Below, piece by piece: positions 1-14,900 of a DNA stretch of 64,000 bases. The notes beneath the pieces were generated by a model. It saw nothing but the letters and a program-made list of their open reading frames with translations. It was not told the DNA's origin and ran no database searches. Both the position numbers and the translations under genes were made by a program. Position 1 is the stretch's first letter. Each line of letters begins with the position of its first letter. Source of the stretch: Acanthaster planci (lineage: Eukaryota; Echinodermata; Asteroidea; Valvatida; Acanthasteridae); the NCBI RefSeq assembly GCF_001949145.1, contig NW_019091553.1, positions 146,811 to 210,810 of the forward strand, in the 5' to 3' direction.

Positions 1-2849
1 GTTATTTGGACCTTTGGGTTTAACCCTGGAGGTCAGATCTAAATTCACTGGTATGTTAGCTGCAGCCACAAAATAAATTTGATAATACATGGTGGTTGTG
101 TCTACTTGTTTTCATTGGTGGAACCCAGGCGGTTGCTCCGTGGAATGACGGTTAGTATTGCCAGTTGACGTCACCCAAAACATTATGTCATTGATATTTG
201 CTTCCGATTCAGGTTGTATATCCCGATTGATTTATTTTGGTCAGCATTACTTTTTTGTTTTTAGGGACTGAACTCATCTTGAAAACGTCAAAATACGACA
301 TTATTTTGCGTTTCCCATTCCAACTTCCTCCAAATTATAAAAGAACTATCCGATCCTTTCAAGCTTAGTGGAATTTACATGTACATCTGTCCATTGTTTC
401 TTTGCGTAATATCTATTCGATCCCATGGCACTACATGCTACTTTTCCCATGATTTTGCAGGTGATCGAAATAAACATATTTTAAATTCAGTTTAGTTGTA
501 CAAGCTAGTTAATTTTACATTTTGGTATTACCTAGACAGCGTAATTTCAAGTCGTATTTCCACCTGAATGAAGGGAAGCACGCAAAGGAAACAGCTTAAT
601 CGTCAATTCCATTTTTCGATGGTAGAAACAGGAACGGGAACTGTATCAAAATATTTTGACAACTTGTTATTATGTTATGCAAACTCGTTATTCATAACGG
701 AGGTATCTTTTTGTTTTAGAAGTATACAAGCCGACACAAACTTAACACTACCCCCGAATGCATACTGTGTAAATGCCTTACACGTGGGGAAGCCTTAAAG
801 TGATCGTGACGTTTGGATGCGTGACGTAGAAGCTTACGTAGATCTGGAGATCTGACACCTAGACAAACGGAACACTGGCACATTGGGCTCAAAAGATGAA
901 TGTGGCCAGACTGAGCATATGCTATGAACAGTTTCGTGTCGATTAGTCGATTAGTCCAGGTAACACAATAGTTACCAAGAAAAATGAAACCAATAAAAAC
1001 AATAAAGCAGTAGTAGTTATTGCGAATGAAGTATTTATTTGGACTAACGAAAAAGCAACGTTAAGCAAGCAAGTAAGTAAACAAAACAAACAAACAAACA
1101 AACAAACCGACCAACAAACAATCACCCCAACCCTTCCACCCTGTCACTTCCTGGGCTTGATACATAAGTGTCTTCAAAATTGATTAAGATAACACAAATA
1201 AATCACTGGTTACAGACGATTAAATAAACTACTGTTAGCGGGAATTCCGACCTCCTATGTGACTATATTTATCAGGGCATTTCCCCATTGGGGCCAGCGC
1301 GCCGTATAATACGTCACCAATAATTGTGAAGTATCCGGTAAGGATATTTATAGCTCATAATGGTATAATGATATGTATAACCATCTTCTGCCGCAGGCAA
1401 CAGTTCATGCACGATTCTGCACGTTTGTTAGGAAATGAGTTCTGACAGCTATCAGCATCTGAAATAGGCTTTCTGTGGGTGCCACACTTTCATGTTTTCT
1501 TCCCTGACAACCTCTTCGAAGTTTTTTAATCGTGGGGTTCATATACTTTGAATATTTTTTAAATAAAAATTCCTCTAAAATACCACTTTTAAGTGCTATT
1601 AAGTATAGCAAACAAGCAGAAACAAGAACCTCCAGCGAAAACGATGGGCGTATTTCTGCCATATACTCGGACTTCTCCTTTCCTGTGTCAGGTTCAGTTT
1701 GCATTGGATGGACAATCGTTTCTTCTATCCGCCTATGACAATCATTAATGCTCCTGGTGTTTTATGTATCTGCCCTCCGGGATGCTTCCCCTATCTCGCT
1801 GACCATCTCTTGCACCTACTCATGTCAATTATTGGAAAATGACAAATGTGTTGTGATAAACTATAACCGTCCTTCTGAGATATGTTGTAAAGTGTTATCT
1901 AATCTTTGATTAATCATGAAAACCTTTTTTTAATTCGCGTCAGTAACATCTTGTTGACTGCAGAAAACAAATTAAAAAGAAATAGAAAAGTGCACAAAAA
2001 GTTTCTGGAAGAAATAGCAACTAAGCAGAACTAACTGAAAATGAAATATTACAAAGAAAAAAACAATGTGGGGAATAATTTCATTCACTGTACTTAATAT
2101 TTGATGTCCTGATTCTGTGTCAGACTCTCCTGTTGCAAGACATGAATGTCAGGCCCAATGTCAAATCACAACGGTCTCCGGCACCAGTCATCAGGAAATA
2201 GACAGACTTAGTGGGGAATAGTTTCCATTCCACAAATTGCTCCTAAATTGGTTGTTTGGCATATTTTAGTATTTTCTTGAATCTTCTCTGCAGTTTGAGC
2301 GACCCATGCTAAGTGGCAGTATCGTTTGACTTCGCCTTCAGCCCTCCTGAAGCTCCCTGCCGCGCAGGTATTCGTCGGATGCCAAGATACGCAAGCCCGA
2401 GGCCCTGGTGCGTCTTCAACCCCAACCCGATTACATCCTCCCCGTGGTTCCAAGCCCAACTTGCCCTCGCTCTCTGACCTCCAAGGCTTGATATATTTCA
2501 CTGCGATGAACACTGCTCAGCCAGTTTGCTCGGGAACGTCAACGGCATAACATCTTTCATCTGACAGCGATCTCAACTTATTTTGCTCGGTAACTGCTGG
2601 AGAAAGTGAGCGTATTGGTTCGTTGCTCCGGAAATCTTTATTGTACCCAAGTTCATCTGATATGAAGGTATCATCGGAGATTCTTACACTTTGGATTTTA
2701 TGTTGAAAAAGTCAATATTGATTACTCGCTGCAAACACTTTCAAACGGAATTTTATTGAACAAATCATTTATAATCACCTCATAGAAGGGTTTTTTTTAA
2801 AAGGTAATTATGGATAGCATTTTAATTTCTAATGCCATTACTGTTCTCA
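1..2849. other. Upstream flank of thrombospondin, no gene recognised
   Basis: AT-rich sequence without a recognisable coding exon. It holds an AAAC simple repeat (1066-1122) and a GC-richer patch (about 2326-2550) open on both strands that I cannot assign. The promoter must lie in or beyond this stretch, but no core element stands out. Confidence 0.5.
1066..1122. repeat. AAAC/AAGC simple repeat
   Basis: A run of AAGC, AAGT and then AAAC tetranucleotides, an impure microsatellite. Confidence 0.85.
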
Positions 2850-2855
2850 TGACAG

Positions 2856-2937
2856 ATGGGGCACACGCTGAATTGGGTTTGGATCTTGCCGTTGACATGT
2901 TTCTGCAACCTTCTTCTCATCCAGGCAAAAAATGGAG
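2856..2937 (+). CDS. thbs: Thrombospondin exon 1: start codon and signal peptide
   Basis: The first 27 codons begin MGHTLNW and continue into a hydrophobic stretch ([17 protein letters not shown]), a typical signal peptide. The donor GAG|gtaagt is a strong consensus and leaves phase 1. A CAG directly before the ATG could be a splice acceptor for a 5' UTR exon, so the transcript start is not known. Confidence 0.88.
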
Positions 2938-5900
2938 GTAAGTTTGGAAGACAGACTTAACTTGTGAGTGCAGTAAAGTGCATTATTTTATCGCATCCAG
3001 TATTCTTGGTGGGGAGATTTTAGTGCTGACAAAGTGTTTTGTCAAAGATTCAAAAAGGAGGAGGAAATTTTATGAAACAATTTCAAAACTTTGTACGAAT
3101 TCCAACAACATCTTCCCCGTTCATAGTTACAGACATAATAACATATGTGACATTTGTGCGTGGGGGAGGGGCGTGATGCAGTATTCTCGATTATGTTACA
3201 GGTGTAATGTAATGTAATGAGGCATATTATTTAAGTATTGGATATTCCTTTTGAACCACCACAGCTTTATTACTAACCATTAGATTGGCTCTGCTGCATG
3301 CAACAGTTACTGCTAGGTAAAAAAGAAATACCACATCAACATGAAATGTGTTTTGTGGGTCAGATATTTGTGGAATTTAATAGAGCTAGAAATAGTTGAA
3401 TCAACTGGATTTCACTGGGGATACCGGAGCTTCTTCGTGTTGAGTCGCCATTCCAAGCGAATTGGACTCTGCGGTGGATGTCTCTGCATCCCTCCAAGCA
3501 CATCACTCGCAATTGCTTCCAATCTTGTCAGACTGATCAATGCTCAGTGGCTTTTACGGCAAACCTGGCTCTTTCACTCACTTCTGCTCTTGGAGCGTAT
3601 CACAAACAAGGTAGCCTGTCTCTTTGCAAATAATACGTCCGCTGAGCCATAATTGAATTTGAAGATGGGCATTCCTCCAGTCAACGGACAAATATGACGG
3701 AATGGAAGATGTACGACTGAAATAGATCAGCGAGTGACTTCAGATATGGCAGATGTACAAATTGATATAATTCTGTTAGTCTGTAGGACAGTATATGCGC
3801 CACCTACTGTACTTTTGGAAAGTTTAGCTTTGCAGTTTATACATAGAACATGATTCAATTCATGCTGGTCTTTTTATATATGGGCTAATTCATGAGACTA
3901 TTTAGTCTTTTATTTGTTTAAGAAAATAAAAGAATATCATCTTCATGTATTTATGAAGAAATGTAAATGTATGTTTATTATCAAAATCTATTTCAAAATC
4001 TATTTGAAATCACCAATTGCCCAATTGCTTATTTCCAGACAGTTTTAGCATGGAACAAACTCAGCTAAATTACACTACTCAAAAAGTGAAGGACCATTTT
4101 TTTCTTAACTTGTTATTTTTGCAAGCAATGAGTGGGGTCCAGTTCTTTCATTTTTTGTTTGTCTATTTGATGTTCTCATTGGGATAACATTTTAAAAATG
4201 TTTCCAAAACATCAAGTACACATTTTTAGCAGTAAGATTTCTCATAAAAAAGTAGTAGGAGTAGTATATAATGTCTGCGCAGTAAGAGAATTTCCAGTGA
4301 TTGCGAAATATTACATAGGACGGACTGAGTCCATGAGACATTTATTACATTTGGTCCAGAAAAACAAAATTTTGATATTAGTCGGTTGATGAAGATAATG
4401 TTCGTGAGATTCAGGAAAATGAGAACCCTTTTTTTATACAGGAAATCGATTCCGGAGACGAGTGTGTTGGAATCTAACCATCAAACTAAATCCACTACTT
4501 GACAAGGCTTTAGGAATCAATGTCAAAGGACGCAGAGTAGAAAGTGTCTATTAAAAACGACTGCATTCGACCAGACAAACCTCAGGTTAATGGAAACTAC
4601 ACCATACATGTACAACACGGCAGAAAAGAATTTTCTTGTTGAGGAAGAACGTTTGTTCCGGCCCATTATGTCCGCATGGCCAGCTGTGTCCGCAAACTTT
4701 TCTGGCCCATTATGTCCGCCCCATTGTATACTCAGGCTCATCGTGTCTGCCCGTTGTGTCCGCAAGCCCATCGTGTCCGCCCCATTGTGTCCACAGGCCC
4801 GTTATGTCTGCCCATTGCGTCTGCAGGCCCATTACGTCTGCCCATTGCGTCTGCAGGCCCATTATGTCTGCCCATTGCGTCTGCAGGCCCATTATGTCTG
4901 CCCATTGCGTCTGCAGGCCCATTATGTCTGCCCCGTGTGTCTGCAGGCCCATTTTGTCCGCTCTGCTGTGTCCACATACAGCCCAGTATGTGTAATAATC
5001 AACAGCTAATTTCAGAAAATAAGGCACGACGGCAAGATACGACGGACGACGACACGACGTACGGTACAACACGACGGTGCAACGACACGACGGCACGTCA
5101 CCAGGACGCAAAAGCCTAAAGCACAATGTAGCCGGTTCGTAAGTGGTTTCCTCACAAAGGCGGACGCATCACGATTTTGCAGGCTCCCATTGGAAGATCA
5201 CTAAGGTTGCACTAACTTCCAGTTCTATGGTTCCATGTAAACGGCAATCAATGCATGTGCAGTAGGCGTGGTTTAAACTGAAGTGATGTCACACTTACGA
5301 ACCGGATAGAAACCATACAGTGACAGGGACGCAACAGTACGACGCGACGCTACGAGGGCAAGACGCGACGTCACGACAGCATGATACGAAGGCAAGACTC
5401 GACGGAGCCGTTATAGCGTTGCGTCTTGGCGTCGGGGCTACGACGCAACGCAATTTTGTTGTCTGTAGAACACTATGGGAGTGGATTCCTTTATTATTCA
5501 AATGGTTCCACATGTTGAAGTTTTATGCACATGAGTGCATGCGCCTCATGAATAGGCATGATGTGTGCGCGCAGAGTATCAACAAGAATATAATATAAAA
5601 TCAGTGCTCTGGAATATGTGATTACCGAGCTCTCGGTAACTGAGTACCTTCTTCAGGGCAAGCAGATTCAGTTCAGTTCAGGCTTGCACTGAGACGTATT
5701 TTTCATTGTTGTCAGAATTTTTTTTTTTAAATTTCTTGCGGGTATATTAATGTAGGCTGTTATTTTTCCACAGTGATGATGTAATAAATCTTTAATGTGT
5801 GTGTTGACCAGTGTAACCCACCCACTATCGTGGCCTTGCATTAGACCATTTAAATATTGTGCTTTTAAAATTAAGGAAAATTCACTCATACTTTCTAGGA

Positions 5901-8900
5901 AGCTCAACTAAGCACGAATGTTGGTATCTCTGCCAGTGTATTAAACTGACAGGAAAATTCTCTCCATGCTGGTCCCCCCCAAAAAAACCTCTACTATATA
6001 TATGTACAGGTATATGCAAACAGACCCCTCGTCCGTGAAGCAAAATCAAACTGCCAGAAAGGAGTGGAGGAGTGGACCTGTTGATGCAGATAACAAATCT
6101 CATCCCTCTCTCTTCTACAAAAATCTAATTCACCGCAGCAATCTTATTGGAATAATCCTGAATCCCCTGTTAACAAAAGGATAATATCGACCGATTGAAC
6201 CTTGCTTACACAGACTGGTTTCCCTGATTTTCGTAGCCACAGAAATACTTCAAAAAAAAGTCCAGAAAAAACAAAATTCATAGTTGCGGCCGAACTCCAA
6301 GCCACCAAACGTACGAGACGTAGAGGCGACATTTATGATTACTCCCTTCTCCCTCCCACATACAGCGAATCTTCTTCATGTGGAAAGTGTTGATTTATGA
6401 AGCAGTACTGGTGTTTAAGATTTCATAGTTATAATCTGAAATGAGGGCAAGGAAAGGAATTATTCCTGGGTTTGTAACGTCACGGTTGTCCTGAGCTGGA
6501 GAGGTTTGAAACAGTAAAAATAAAAAGGCTTTCATTTAGTTGTGAAACATAGTTAAATTTACAAAACTGAAACCTATCATGTTTGTTTCCACAGATTTTG
6601 TGGTTTGTGTTCTTGAAAAGCTAATAAACGACGTAATGCAAATTCTGTCTGAAACATATAGAGATTCGACAGCAGTTTGTATTCGTTGGGTTTCAATTGT
6701 AATTCTTTTTCGGGTACGCCATGTATTCTTTATGTATTTTTGCACTTTAAAAATGTTACTTTGAACTAAAAAATGTTATTTGCACCTCAGATTTCCGTTG
6801 TTATTTGCCATGAATTATTACTGTTGTTTAGTCTCACTAAAACGTGTCTGTTCACTGATTACTTATTATTACTTAAAATGTCTGGACATAAATTGCTTCA
6901 TCTCAGCCTGACCTAATGGTCCCGTTTTAAGCGCACACAATGCAAAAACCATCCGCTTCATTTTTGAATACCAAACAAAAATATGATATTACGAAGGACT
7001 GACGAAATTTGCGAAAATGATTTCGCAAACCTTACCAGGATTCGTCAAATTTTAGTTTTTGTCTTCAAGGCCTCCAGTTAATTAGTTTTACTTGTGTGAC
7101 TGGCCCGTCACTGTCATTGAAACGGAAAAAGAATCATTCATGGAGTAAAACCAATATGTTCCCATGTCATTGTAGAGGATATTGATTTCCATTGACGACA
7201 TGGTGCAGACATAATGGGCCTGTGGACAAAATGGGCCTGCGGACATAATGGTCAAGAACAAATGTTTCCCCAAATTGTCGTCGCATATGTTCATAATGCC
7301 TTTGAGAAAAAACTATCAATATCGTTACACGTTTCTTTTTTTTTTTCAGTTTCAGAGATGAACCTCCTCGACCTGTTCCCAATCAAGACCCAAGGAGTTT
7401 CTGGTGTTTCTGTTGTACTGGACGATGGCTCGAGCTTATTTGGTGACTCATATGAGTTTGACGGCCGCCTTCAATATAACTCGCTTATCGCAGATGAGGT
7501 CCATCTGAAAACCCTGGCACAAGAATTGCGACATCAAGACGATGTGTATTTTGTGGCGCGGGTAAAGCTTACTTCAGGTGTACAGAGCGTTTTAACTGGA
7601 GTCTACTCCATAAACAGCATACATCCTTGCATAGAGATCATGTTTGATGGAACTCGCGAAGCAGGTGGCAAAGGTAATAATAACGCTACTTTACGATGTT
7701 ATTTTATAAATTTATATTCCAACTGTTACTGCATACACCGGCCTGCGCGTAAGGCATGGCTTTTTTACACGCAGTATATCAAAAGAAGAGTATCAGTCAT
7801 ACAGCGAATATCTTTAGGTAAGAACAAATTGAGTAAAATTGTTGCCTACAAATACATACTTTGTATCACCAAAAAACTTGTCCATCAGCCGGCATAGTGA
7901 GTTATACGGAAGAATCCGTTGTGGTGCAAATGCAAAATGTTCCACATTTGAGCTTAGCAAACCCACCCAAGCCCAGTAGTCTCAGCTCAGGGAATTGTTC
8001 GCTCGCTGCCCAGCGCCCACACAGGGTGCTGGATGGGGTGCTGGATGGCCTGCACTGTGATTGGCTACATTGTGCACGACCTTTGCCTGCGAGGTTATTA
8101 CTGACTGTTAGCGAAGCGTTATTCAGTTTTTTGGGTTTCGCCAGTGGCAGTGCTTTGGCACGGGCAAAGAGTCGTCTACGTAATAAAAGCATGAAAGTTG
8201 GAACAAATTAGTGTGGTATTTTATCTTCTCACTAGGTATAAATGATCACGTGTCTTTTGGCTACATATTTTAAATCATTGGTTATCTTGATAAACTGTGG
8301 ATCAACGAATCAAGCGTAGTGAGAATATTTTCAGCAATGAGGAAGAAAAAGGAAACAATTGAAGTGATAACCGCCGTGCAAAAAATGTTTTTCGTCTTAA
8401 ACTTAAAATAGATTGTGTTCTAACATTTGTCTTAATACGTGGTTATTTTCCCAGTAAAATTCAGTTACATGGTAGGAGATAACAGTCGCACCCTAGAGTT
8501 TCCAAGTGTCAAAACGATGGACGGAAGTTGGCACACAGTTATCGTTCACCTGAGTAAGCTGCAAGAGTCCAAGAACGAGATTACTCTTTACATCGACTGT
8601 GACCCCGTCGGCAAACCACAAGTGATAACAAGCCGGTTGGGGAGAGCATTTAACAAGAAAGCCTTGAATCTGGCGCAGTTGAGGGTCGGACAGAGTGGAC
8701 TCATCACCTCACCAAAACCTCTTCTGGTAATGTACTTTTGTCAAAATTCTTGACCGTTTAAAAGTTGGAGTAAGAAGTCTAGTCTCATTTGTTCAAATTT
8801 TACAAACAAAGGCGTGTTAAAATTCCGATACAATTTCATGAAGAAATGACGAATTGATTCAGAATGTCTTGTTGTGTCCAGAGTTCTATGAGTACCAATG

Positions 8901-11900
8901 TGCAAAACTTACAGCAATCTCAATAGTTATTAGAAAACTGCTTTTGAACGAAAAACTTACAAGGGAAGTGGGAGCTTAACGGCCGTAGAACTTTATCTAG
9001 AATTTGAGACTTCAAGAGCTTTAATCCTTTCATTGCAGTATCTCATCTCATTCTCATCTCTGTAGGCCTAATATCTCATTCACTGAAGTATCTCATGCTT
9101 ATTAGCTGTCTAGTGATGAAAAATATAAACACAGCGAAAACTTATTTTTGAAAATGCTGCACCTGGAAAGCACAGGCATGTGAACGCATAATAAGTTTTC
9201 AGATAAAGGCGTCTTTCCATATGTACGTTTTTGGGATGCGTTACATACACGTTGCGTTTATGTGTTTCACTTTCACGGAAACAAAATTCGACTCCATTAA
9301 CGTAACACTCGTGTGCATTGCGTTGTAAAATCACACCGAGAGTGATTTTGACGGATACGCAACGCTTGACGCAAGTGTTGACGCGAATAAGGAAAGGCGC
9401 CTTACGGCCGATATTGATCACTGAGCGCAGTCAATGCATACTTCACCGTTCTTATTCGTCAAATTGTCACACTAGGTCCTTATTATCATATCTTAATCCA
9501 ACAGGGCAGAGTTCAAAATGTCAAGGTTTTGTTTGGAGGTTCTTTGGAGGAAGCATTAGGATCAATGGGTTGCCAGCCACTAGATGAACGAGAAAGGGAG
9601 GGTGTTGGTAAGTTGTTCTATCTTCTAATGGTTAGGAATCAGGTGGCAGAAGTCAGTCACCTTAAAGGTAGGGAAAATAGCTCAGTCGGTTTATATGTTC
9701 TTGATACGCATTTTTTTAAAACTTGGAAATACCAAAAATTATTCTCTGTCTGAATGATAGAAATTCCAAACTGAAGTTACCTTAACATACCTGTAAGAAA
9801 CGTGACTTCAAAGTGTCATCTCAGTATATATGTTGATCGCGTTAATTCTTGATAATGTTGTCCTTAAAATCTTTCACGTTTTCAGATTACCCACTTTATT
9901 CATTTTAATCCTAATAGTAAAAAAACAAATAAAATGTTTCTAATTTGGTTCACATGACGCACACGCCACATTTTTTTCAAAAAGTAAAAACCATGGTAAA
10001 AGTTCAGAGAAGTTAAAATGCTATTGAAAGAAATGTGGGCAGGGAAACCTAGCATTTAATGTAAAGAGAGTTTCGGAGTGTATGTTAATGTTCGGCCTTT
10101 TATTATTGTTCTTTTAGCTTCGGGAACGTTGGTCCTCATGGATTCCATGAGTTCTCTTGTTGATGCCATCTACGTATTACAAAATGAACTCAGCGAACAG
10201 GTGGTTAAATTGCTTATTCTTAGCAAGAGTCTATTAAAATATTTGGTCATGAAAACATCGGGTTTTACAGAAGTGTGAAATTTTTTTCAGAGTGCATAAA
10301 TGATGAATTTTTGAAATAGTTTTTCGAAGTAAATGCAGCAAAGTAGGTTTTTAGTCTTTCGTCACAGCGTTCAGAACCACTGTGAACCTGCCATTTAGGG
10401 GGCATTTCGGTGATTAATTTTTTAATTCAGTTAGGAAGTAGCCGTCCACATCATTTTAGCAAAAAAAAATAGAAAATGAATCAAATGTAGGGACATGGCA
10501 GTGTTAAAAAGGGAAGAAAAGACCAAGAATCTTTAATTATACCGAGAAACAGAAAATGTTCTCTCTGAGAATGCTTCATTATACGGAGAAACAGAAAATA
10601 TTTTCTGTCGGAGAATTCACAAATAATGGACTGAAACAAACCATGAATTTGAGTTCACACTGTCCACTTAATGTACATTGTATTCACAGAGTTGTGGAAG
10701 CTCGCTGGTAAGATATCAAGTTCCTGCAAAGTTGTGTACACTTATTAAAAGAAGTAGGCCTACTCTGTAGTAATTGTAAACAGTCCTTAAAATGCTTGAT
10801 TGCACTGACATATATTTTGGGAAGTTAGTTTTAAAATAGCCATTTTAAAATGTACGATTTTGATTTTTCTATTTTCTATAGACAAAAGAAATTGCTCGTC
10901 TTCGTGGAGTGATGCAAAGATGCTCCATGTGTCGTGAGAACACAACTAGTAAGATCACACATACTGTGGGAAAGTCCTACCTTTTGATTCTAGAGTCCTA
11001 TAAGGCGGTAAATGGGAACACACATCTTTATATTGAAACTATGGACTTGACTGCATTTAGTGAATATTTTCAAGTGAGAGATATCCTTTCAGGTTTCATT
11101 CAAGTTCATTCAAATTTCCTCAGTGGTGTGCCAGGCATTGTAGTATTGTATCCTTCTCAGACAGACGGTATTTCATTTTTCTCAACATTCCGAGCAATCT
11201 AATCAGCAGTCATGATATTAGGTGCCTGATTGACGGTTACTTACAGCATGTCTCCCTTTAGTAAAGTGAAATAAAATATTGTTTATTATTCCAGTTCCTC
11301 CTGAGAAATACGAGCGATGTGGGTCGAGTCCTTGCTTTCCCACAGTCAGGTGCACCGACACACCCACTGGCTACTTGTGTGGACCATGTCCAGACGGTTT
11401 CCAAGGCAATGGAACCCATTGCACCGACATAAATGAGGTTAGAATTCTTGTCAGCTAGAAAAATCACAGGCTATCCCTCTCTGCTCATTCTGTTAATACT
11501 TATGACATACAAAGAATAATTCTGGGAAAAAGTACGGTACGTAAACATGCTTATCGTTTTGAATTCAAATAAAAGTGGTTCATGAAATTACAAGTTATAA
11601 ACCTCAGTTTGTTAGCTGGTTGAATTTGTTTTCACTGTTTATGTATTTTTCTTATGGTTACCAAAGAAAAGAGAGAAATAACAGTTGTTTTATGTTCTCC
11701 TGTGCTACATAAAATGTAACCTTGAAAGGGACGAGTAAAGGAACGAACATCGCCCATTTAGATCTAAATCCATTTTGTATTATTTTCATCACAATAGACT
11801 AGAGAACCAAAAGCTAAAAGGTCTGAAGTAAGGAAACAGTAGATCGGGGATTTTTTTGTGAAGTTAACGTATTGTCATGCTTAAAACATAAAGACTTCAT

Positions 11901-14900
11901 TCCTTCCGATGTGTTATACAAACTACTACGCAGTTATTTCTCAGTGAATGATAAATATTTATAAGTAACTGATCATTGCCTGTCCATTGAGATATCTAAT
12001 GGTATTAGACATTTTGTTGGAATATGTGTGTAGGTGTTTCGTTGCTATGATATTAAAACAAACAATCCCAATCAACCATTTACTGACATGCAATACTCCC
12101 TTTTGCAGTGTTTGCTCGCCAGCCCCTGCTCACCTGCTGCCAATTGTGTTAATCTTGTACCCGGATTCAGATGCACACCATGCCCGAGTGGCTTCACTGG
12201 AGTAGGAATTGATGGTGTTGGCTTAGCAGCAGCCAGGCGAACTAGACAGGTGCAAATGTAACGCATACTCTTATATACTGTAAGAGGCCGTCCATAAAGT
12301 ACGTACGCGCGACATGCCGACTTTTTTTTATACTCTCCCCCTGTACGCATGGCGTACGCAGTGGCTCCAACCACCTCCCTCTCTACGCATACGCATTCCA
12401 CAATTCCGGAAGACGCTGCTCGTCTTTCTGTCGTGCATTGTTTCGATTTTCTAATAATGGCGTTGGCACGGGAGGATAAAAGGTGGGGTGGATGGTGGAG
12501 AATACAGCGGTTGAATTTCGATGCACAAAAGCTGATTCTGATATTTATTTGTATGAGAAAGTGTACTGATATGATGAAGATTCATGGAAGGCAATCTTTC
12601 GGTTTGCATACGGTATGCACTGGCTAGAACCCCCGTCCCCATCTGTACACATGGTGTACGCAACACCACCACACCCCTCTCCCCTTCGTGCGTACGTACA
12701 TTAGGGACGGCCCCTAACGGCATTCCGACTATTTTAAAACGTAAGGTTTCACGGAAAAGGTATTTCGAGCAATGAAATACAGCCACAACGCAATACAACT
12801 GTTTACGCAATACAACCAAAACCAATCTGAACCCATCCCACCCCGACCTTACTCAATCTAACGCTGAATACCCAGCAGAACGTAACTGAAAATCTCACTC
12901 AACGAAACATTATTGAGCAATTTCAATGGCAAATTATTTGTTTTGATCAAATAGATGGTACGGTATAAATGATTTTTCATTAATGTTCTCCAACTATGCT
13001 CATACATCTGAATTATTTAATGTGACTAAATATCATCATATTATCTTTAGATTTGCCGAGACATCAACGAATGCAACATCAACAATGGGCAGTGTGTTGC
13101 CAATTCTCGGTGCATAAACACGCAAGTAAGTCTGAACTCATATCCTGCGTATACACCATTGATTTTGAATTTTAGACATGAAATTATTTTGCTATGTCAT
13201 AATATGCCTTGATTTCCACTTAGGGATCGTACATCTGTGGTGAGTGTTTAGAAGGTTTCCGTGGTAACCAGACTGTTGGATGCACAAGGCCCCGATTGTG
13301 TCCTGATGGTACAACCTTTTCCTGCCACGAGCACGCAGAATGCAAGATAAAAAGAAATGGCCAGTATTATTGTGAGGTAAGGTTGAAAAACTTTAATGAG
13401 TACCGTGGAATGTGGGTACATGTATGAGAACTCATTCATTTGTAAAAAAAGAGCTAAATTATCCTTTGATTTGCCCGGTGAATGCATTGCAACCCAGTAG
13501 ACATTTGCAAGGTGTGTTTAACCCTAAAAACGTCGCTGCAATGAATTTTCATGGAAACAATTTTTCTTCAGCTTTGTATTCTTTGATTTTCAAAAAAAGT
13601 GTTTTGAAAATGCCCTCAAAGAATTATAACCCTGGAGGCCGGGATCGTGAAAAAATGCAGTGTAGCGATAACGGCAAAATTGTCGAGGGTTGGAATCCAC
13701 CAGGGCTCTTTTAGCGTAATAACGGAATTGTTATTTTGGGCAGATGTACCCAGCTATATAGTGCGTATACGCTTTATGGTCGTCATGTTATAAAGGAACG
13801 CACTTTAAACATTAACATTACACCTACATACAAGTGGCTTGCTACAGTCTCATGGAGGAAAGAACACGTTTTGTCTGTTTTGTACTGTGTCCAATGGTAC
13901 TTTATTGATCCCTTCATCCTGTATGTTTTCAATGCCACTTAATAACAGTGCGACATTGGATGGGCTGGCAATGGTTACGTCTGTGGTATCGATACAGATA
14001 TAGATGGATATCCTGATGTGAAACAACCGTGTATGGACAAACATTGCATGAAGGTACGTGCAGTTACAGCACATAAAGATGGTATACAAGGAAACTTAAG
14101 CATTATATCTATCATTTGGGAGCAGATTGGTGTTTCAGTTTTGTCCGTCGTCAATACCAGCTCAGCTAATTGCTAAGAATACATTTTTAACGCAAGATTT
14201 AGTGTTTATTGTATTAATTACTCTGTTACTACATGCCTGGAATCCCTAACAGGACAACTGCGTGAGAATCCCAAATAGCGGCCAAGAAGATGTGGACGGT
14301 GACGGAATCGGCGACATATGTGACTCAGATGCAGATGGTGACGGAGTGCTCAACTTACCAGTAAGTGCTTCAAATGTTTTGGAGGTGGAGTTTGGAAAAG
14401 TTTTTGTGACAGAATTATCTTTAAATTTATCCAATTTTACGCTTATTCACTGCAAAAACTCTGGTGTTAATAGCTACAGCTTTTGTTGTTATAAAATGAT
14501 CACACCCAAATGTGTTACTTTAATACCGCTGGTGTTACTTTACACACATACAAATATTGCATTGCACTGGAGGGTGTTAAAAGTAACACCAACAGTGTTG
14601 AAATATTACCAAAAATGGTAACACCTGTGAAAAGTGTTGGTATGGTCGTCTGCTGACACAGGTTTTTTTGCAGTGTTATAGCCATGTGAACACCAATTTT
14701 TAAAAACGTGTCAGCATTATGTTGTTTAACTTGTTCTCCTGATCCGGGACATAGAACGTAGAACTTACCGGAACATCAGCGTGACATTTGTTTTGGAAAA
14801 CTGACCAGATTTTAACATGCCTGTCATTGCAACGACCACTGCAAAAACTGTGGTGTTAAAATCAACACTTTTTGGTGTTATCATATGACTACATCATAGG

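Noticed and set aside
166-173. TGACGTCA, a perfect CRE-like site
   Set aside because: It is a single eight-base match 2.7 kb from the start codon with no promoter context, so chance is likely.
2208-2550. Open frames on both strands in a GC-richer patch upstream of thrombospondin
   Set aside because: Open frames on both strands reflect base composition; there is no recognisable family and no splice context.
3341-3652. 103-codon open frame in thrombospondin intron 1
   Set aside because: No domain, no splice borders and no similarity I can recognise. It may be a repeat relic but this cannot be supported.
4590-5126. Several overlapping open frames of 119-147 codons on both strands
   Set aside because: They are produced by the 30-bp stop-free minisatellite, whose length is a multiple of three. 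The peptides are pure repeats with no splice or domain signal.
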